DNA from: Desulfobacula sp.
GTDB lineage: Bacteria > Desulfobacterota > Desulfobacteria > Desulfobacterales > Desulfobacteraceae
Reading direction: 5' to 3'
Length of the DNA: 7,322 bases
Assembly (NCBI GenBank): GCA_027858355.1
Contig: JAQICW010000198.1
Span: forward strand, 1-7,322
The notes beneath the pieces are model-generated. The model was not told the DNA's origin and did not search any database. It saw only the letters and a program-made list of their open reading frames with translations. The stretch's first letter is position 1. Every line of letters begins with the position of its first letter. Shown here piece by piece: positions 5,802 to 7,322 of the stretch. Both the position numbers and the translations under genes were made by a program.

Positions 5802-5849
5802 GCTCGCTCAAAAATTAATTAGCATTTGTTAAGTTATTTTTTAGCGAGC
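5802..5849. repeat. 48-nt hairpin between convergent genes, possible two-way terminator or dispersed repeat
   Basis: The outer arms GCTCGCT (5802-5808) and AGCGAGC (5843-5849) are perfect inverted copies. The stem continues through A5 against T5 and further partial pairs, giving about 16 of 19 pairs around the loop 5821-5830. It lies between the stops of the DUF1178 gene (5778) and yjbQ (5857-5855), where a shared terminator is expected. However, no U-run follows the stem on either strand; the T-run is inside the right arm. It may therefore act as an RNA end-stabilising structure, or be a copy of a small dispersed palindromic element. Confidence 0.55.
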
Positions 5850-5854
5850 ACTAA

Positions 5855-6247
5855 TCAACCTGAGATAATTTTTATGTTTACCCGCCGGTTCCTCGGTCCG
5901 TCAAATTCACAAAAATAGATGCCCTGCCAGGTACCCAGTACAAGGGAGCCGTTTTCCAAGGCAATGATTTCTGAAGGGCCGAACAGGCTGACTTTTATGT
6001 GTGCAGCAGAATTGCCTTCCATGTGTTTGAAATGGTCATCCCATGGAATCACCTTGTTGATGGTGTTTAAAATATCTGCTTCAACAGCAGGATCTGCATT
6101 CTCGTTAATGGTGACAGCAGCTGTGGTATGCATGGAAAAGACATGAACAAGGCCGTTTTTTGTTCCGGATTCTTTTACAGCCCTTTGAACCTGGGATGTA
6201 ATATCCATCATCTGGGTTCTTGCATTTGTTTTGACGTTGATCTGCAT
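5855..6247 (-). CDS. yjbQ: YjbQ/UPF0047 family protein
   Basis: A 130-residue cytoplasmic protein that covers the full family length. All signature blocks are present: HTTAAVTINENADP (40-53), WDDHFKHMEGNSAAH (69-83, with His72, His75 and His83), GTWQGI (105-110) and EFDGPRNRR (114-122). The histidines and acidic residues cluster in the family's presumed metal or active site. The family was linked to weak thiamine-phosphate synthase activity when overexpressed in E. coli, but its normal role is unsettled. The ATG at 6247 has a very good AAGGAGG at 6263-6257, 9 bases upstream. It follows transketolase on the same strand after a 37-base gap, so the two are probably one operon. That is notable because transketolase needs thiamine diphosphate. 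Confidence 0.9.
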   Translation of the reverse strand: MQINVKTNARTQMMDITSQVQRAVKESGTKNGLVHVFSMHTTAAVTINENADPAVEADILNTINKVIPWDDHFKHMEGNSAAHIKVSLFGPSEIIALENGSLVLGTWQGIYFCEFDGPRNRRVNIKIISG

Positions 6248-6256
6248 GGGGCCGGT

Positions 6257-6263
6257 CCTCCTT
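6257..6263 (-). promoter_or_regulatory. Strong ribosome-binding site of yjbQ
   Basis: Read on the minus strand the sequence is AAGGAGG, 9 bases before the ATG at 6247. It is the strongest such site in the window and lies in the gap after the transketolase stop, so yjbQ can be translated independently even if co-transcribed. Confidence 0.75.
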
Positions 6264-6284
6264 TTTGATACAAGTCGAAGGCTG

Positions 6285-7322
6285 TTATTTTAGAAATTCA
6301 AGGGCATTTTTAACGATATTTTCCGGGGAAAATCCATATTCTTTGAGTACTCTTCCGCCAGGAGCTGATGCACCGAATTTATCAATCCCGATAATTTTAC
6401 CTTCAGGACCTGTATATTTTTCCCATCCCATGGAAATGCCAGCCTCAACTGCCATTCTTTTTTTCATACTGGCCGGCAGAATTCTTTCTCTGTAAGGTGC
6501 CGGGGCTTTTTCAAACAATTCCCAGGAAGGCATGGATACCACGCTCGCTTTTATTTTATGATCCTTTTTAAGCATCCGGGCAGCTTCAACACAGATATGA
6601 ACTTCAGAACCAGTACCAATGAGAATCATATCCGGATCAATTTCCTTTTTCACTGCATAGGCCCCATAAATAAACTCGCCGTCCCGCTGGGATACATCCA
6701 GGGTTGGCAGTTTTTGGCGGCTTAATATCAATGCCGTGGGTGAATCAACAGTTTTTAAAGCCTGTTTCCAGGCAAGAGCTGTTTCATTGGCATCGGCAGG
6801 CCTTACAACGTTAAGCCCTGGAATTGCCCTCAATGATGCCAGATGTTCAACTGGCTGGTGGGTGGGCCCGTCTTCTCCCACTGCCACGCTGTCATGGGTA
6901 AATACATAAATCAGCGGCAGTTTCATCAAAGTGGCCATACGGATGGCCGGACGCATATAGTCAGCAAAGACAAGAAAAGTTCCGCCATAGGGTCTAATGC
7001 CGGAATGAAGATACATTCCTGACATGATGGCACCCATGGCATGTTCGCGAACACCAAACCTGATGTTCCGTCCATCATAGGCGTCTTTTTGAAAATCACT
7101 TGCACTATTTATATAGGTTTTGTTTGACGGCGCAAGATCAGCAGAACCCCCCATTAATGCTGGCAGATTATCTGCAATGGCGTTCAAGACCTGGCCCGAG
7201 GCAGCCCTTGTGGCAACGGGTGGGTCTTCAGGATTAAATTGAGGAATACTGGCATCCCAGCCTTGGGTCAGAAAGCCGCTGATGGCATCAACAAATTTAG
7301 CAGCAAGCTCCGGGTATTCAGT
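6285..7322 (-). CDS. tkt: Transketolase, C-terminal half (5' end outside window)
   Basis: The frame is open from the right window edge to the stop at 6285 and gives 345 residues, about half of a usual transketolase (roughly 660). It starts in the linker before the pyrimidine-binding domain. Visible blocks, numbered in this fragment, are GGSADLAPSNKT (58-69), RFGVREHAMGAI (88-99) with the catalytic glutamate Glu93 that activates thiamine diphosphate, and the HDSVAVGEDGPTHQP loop (143-157). NVVRPADANE (171-180) and the C-terminal-domain GIDKFGASAPG (312-322) follow. The enzyme moves two-carbon ketol units between sugar phosphates in the non-oxidative pentose phosphate pathway, in the cytoplasm. 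The TTG at 7187 is an internal leucine, not the start: conserved sequence (for example ATRAASGQ) continues in frame upstream to the window edge. yjbQ follows 37 bases downstream on the same strand. Confidence 0.95.
   Translation of the reverse strand, partial: TEYPELAAKFVDAISGFLTQGWDASIPQFNPEDPPVATRAASGQVLNAIADNLPALMGGSADLAPSNKTYINSASDFQKDAYDGRNIRFGVREHAMGAIMSGMYLHSGIRPYGGTFLVFADYMRPAIRMATLMKLPLIYVFTHDSVAVGEDGPTHQPVEHLASLRAIPGLNVVRPADANETALAWKQALKTVDSPTALILSRQKLPTLDVSQRDGEFIYGAYAVKKEIDPDMILIGTGSEVHICVEAARMLKKDHKIKASVVSMPSWELFEKAPAPYRERILPASMKKRMAVEAGISMGWEKYTGPEGKIIGIDKFGASAPGGRVLKEYGFSPENIVKNALEFLK

Noticed and set aside
7185..7187. TTG at 7187 as the transketolase start
   Set aside because: The same frame stays open and reads conserved transketolase sequence up to the window edge. 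The codon is an internal leucine (GQVLNAIADN).
1..7322. CRISPR array, transposon, phage or defence genes
   Set aside because: No regularly spaced repeats, transposase, integrase, terminal inverted repeats or defence-type domains were seen; all sizeable frames are metabolic, transport or sensor genes.

Overview
The window looks like chromosomal DNA of an anaerobic sulfate-reducing bacterium, probably Desulfobacterota near the Desulfobacteraceae. The main clue is an AhbB-type siroheme decarboxylase, which belongs to the siroheme-dependent haem route of sulfate reducers and some other anaerobes. The wording of the MtnA N-terminus and of the radical SAM protein also recalls that group. Base composition is moderately AT-rich by eye (not computed). 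No phage, transposase, CRISPR, tRNA or rRNA signal was seen. The genes are mostly housekeeping or accessory-metabolic.

Layout: (1) At the left edge is the 5' part of a minus-strand membrane sensor gene. It has one N-terminal membrane helix and runs off the window before any output domain. (2) A 349-bp divergent intergenic region follows. It holds an operator-like inverted repeat, a possible minus-strand promoter, an 18-codon ORF with a good ribosome-binding site and a second imperfect palindrome. (3) A tight plus-strand operon contains mtnA, ahbB and an uncharacterised radical SAM gene, each overlapping the next by 11-14 bases. (4) After a 90-bp gap, a second plus-strand pair encodes a Na/Pi-cotransporter/PhoU fusion and a DUF1178 zinc-ribbon protein, separated by one base. 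(5) A 48-nt hairpin lies between convergent genes. (6) A minus-strand pair, transketolase (3' half only; its 5' end is outside the window) and yjbQ, finishes the window.

How the genes may work together: mtnA-ahbB-radical SAM is the most suggestive group. It joins an isomerase that salvages the sugar left from S-adenosylmethionine use, a subunit of the siroheme decarboxylase that opens the alternative haem pathway, and a radical SAM enzyme of unknown reaction. Later steps of that haem pathway are themselves radical SAM reactions that release 5'-deoxyadenosine, so co-expression with a salvage isomerase would make sense. This is inference from gene order. The transketolase-yjbQ pair joins a thiamine-diphosphate enzyme to a protein once linked to weak thiamine-phosphate synthesis. 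The transporter pair likely handles phosphate or another anion, with a PhoU-like regulatory tail.

Nothing here is clearly a new defence or mobile system. The items most worth checking are the mtnA/ahbB/radical SAM operon, the small ORF and palindromes upstream of mtnA, and the hairpin between the convergent genes.
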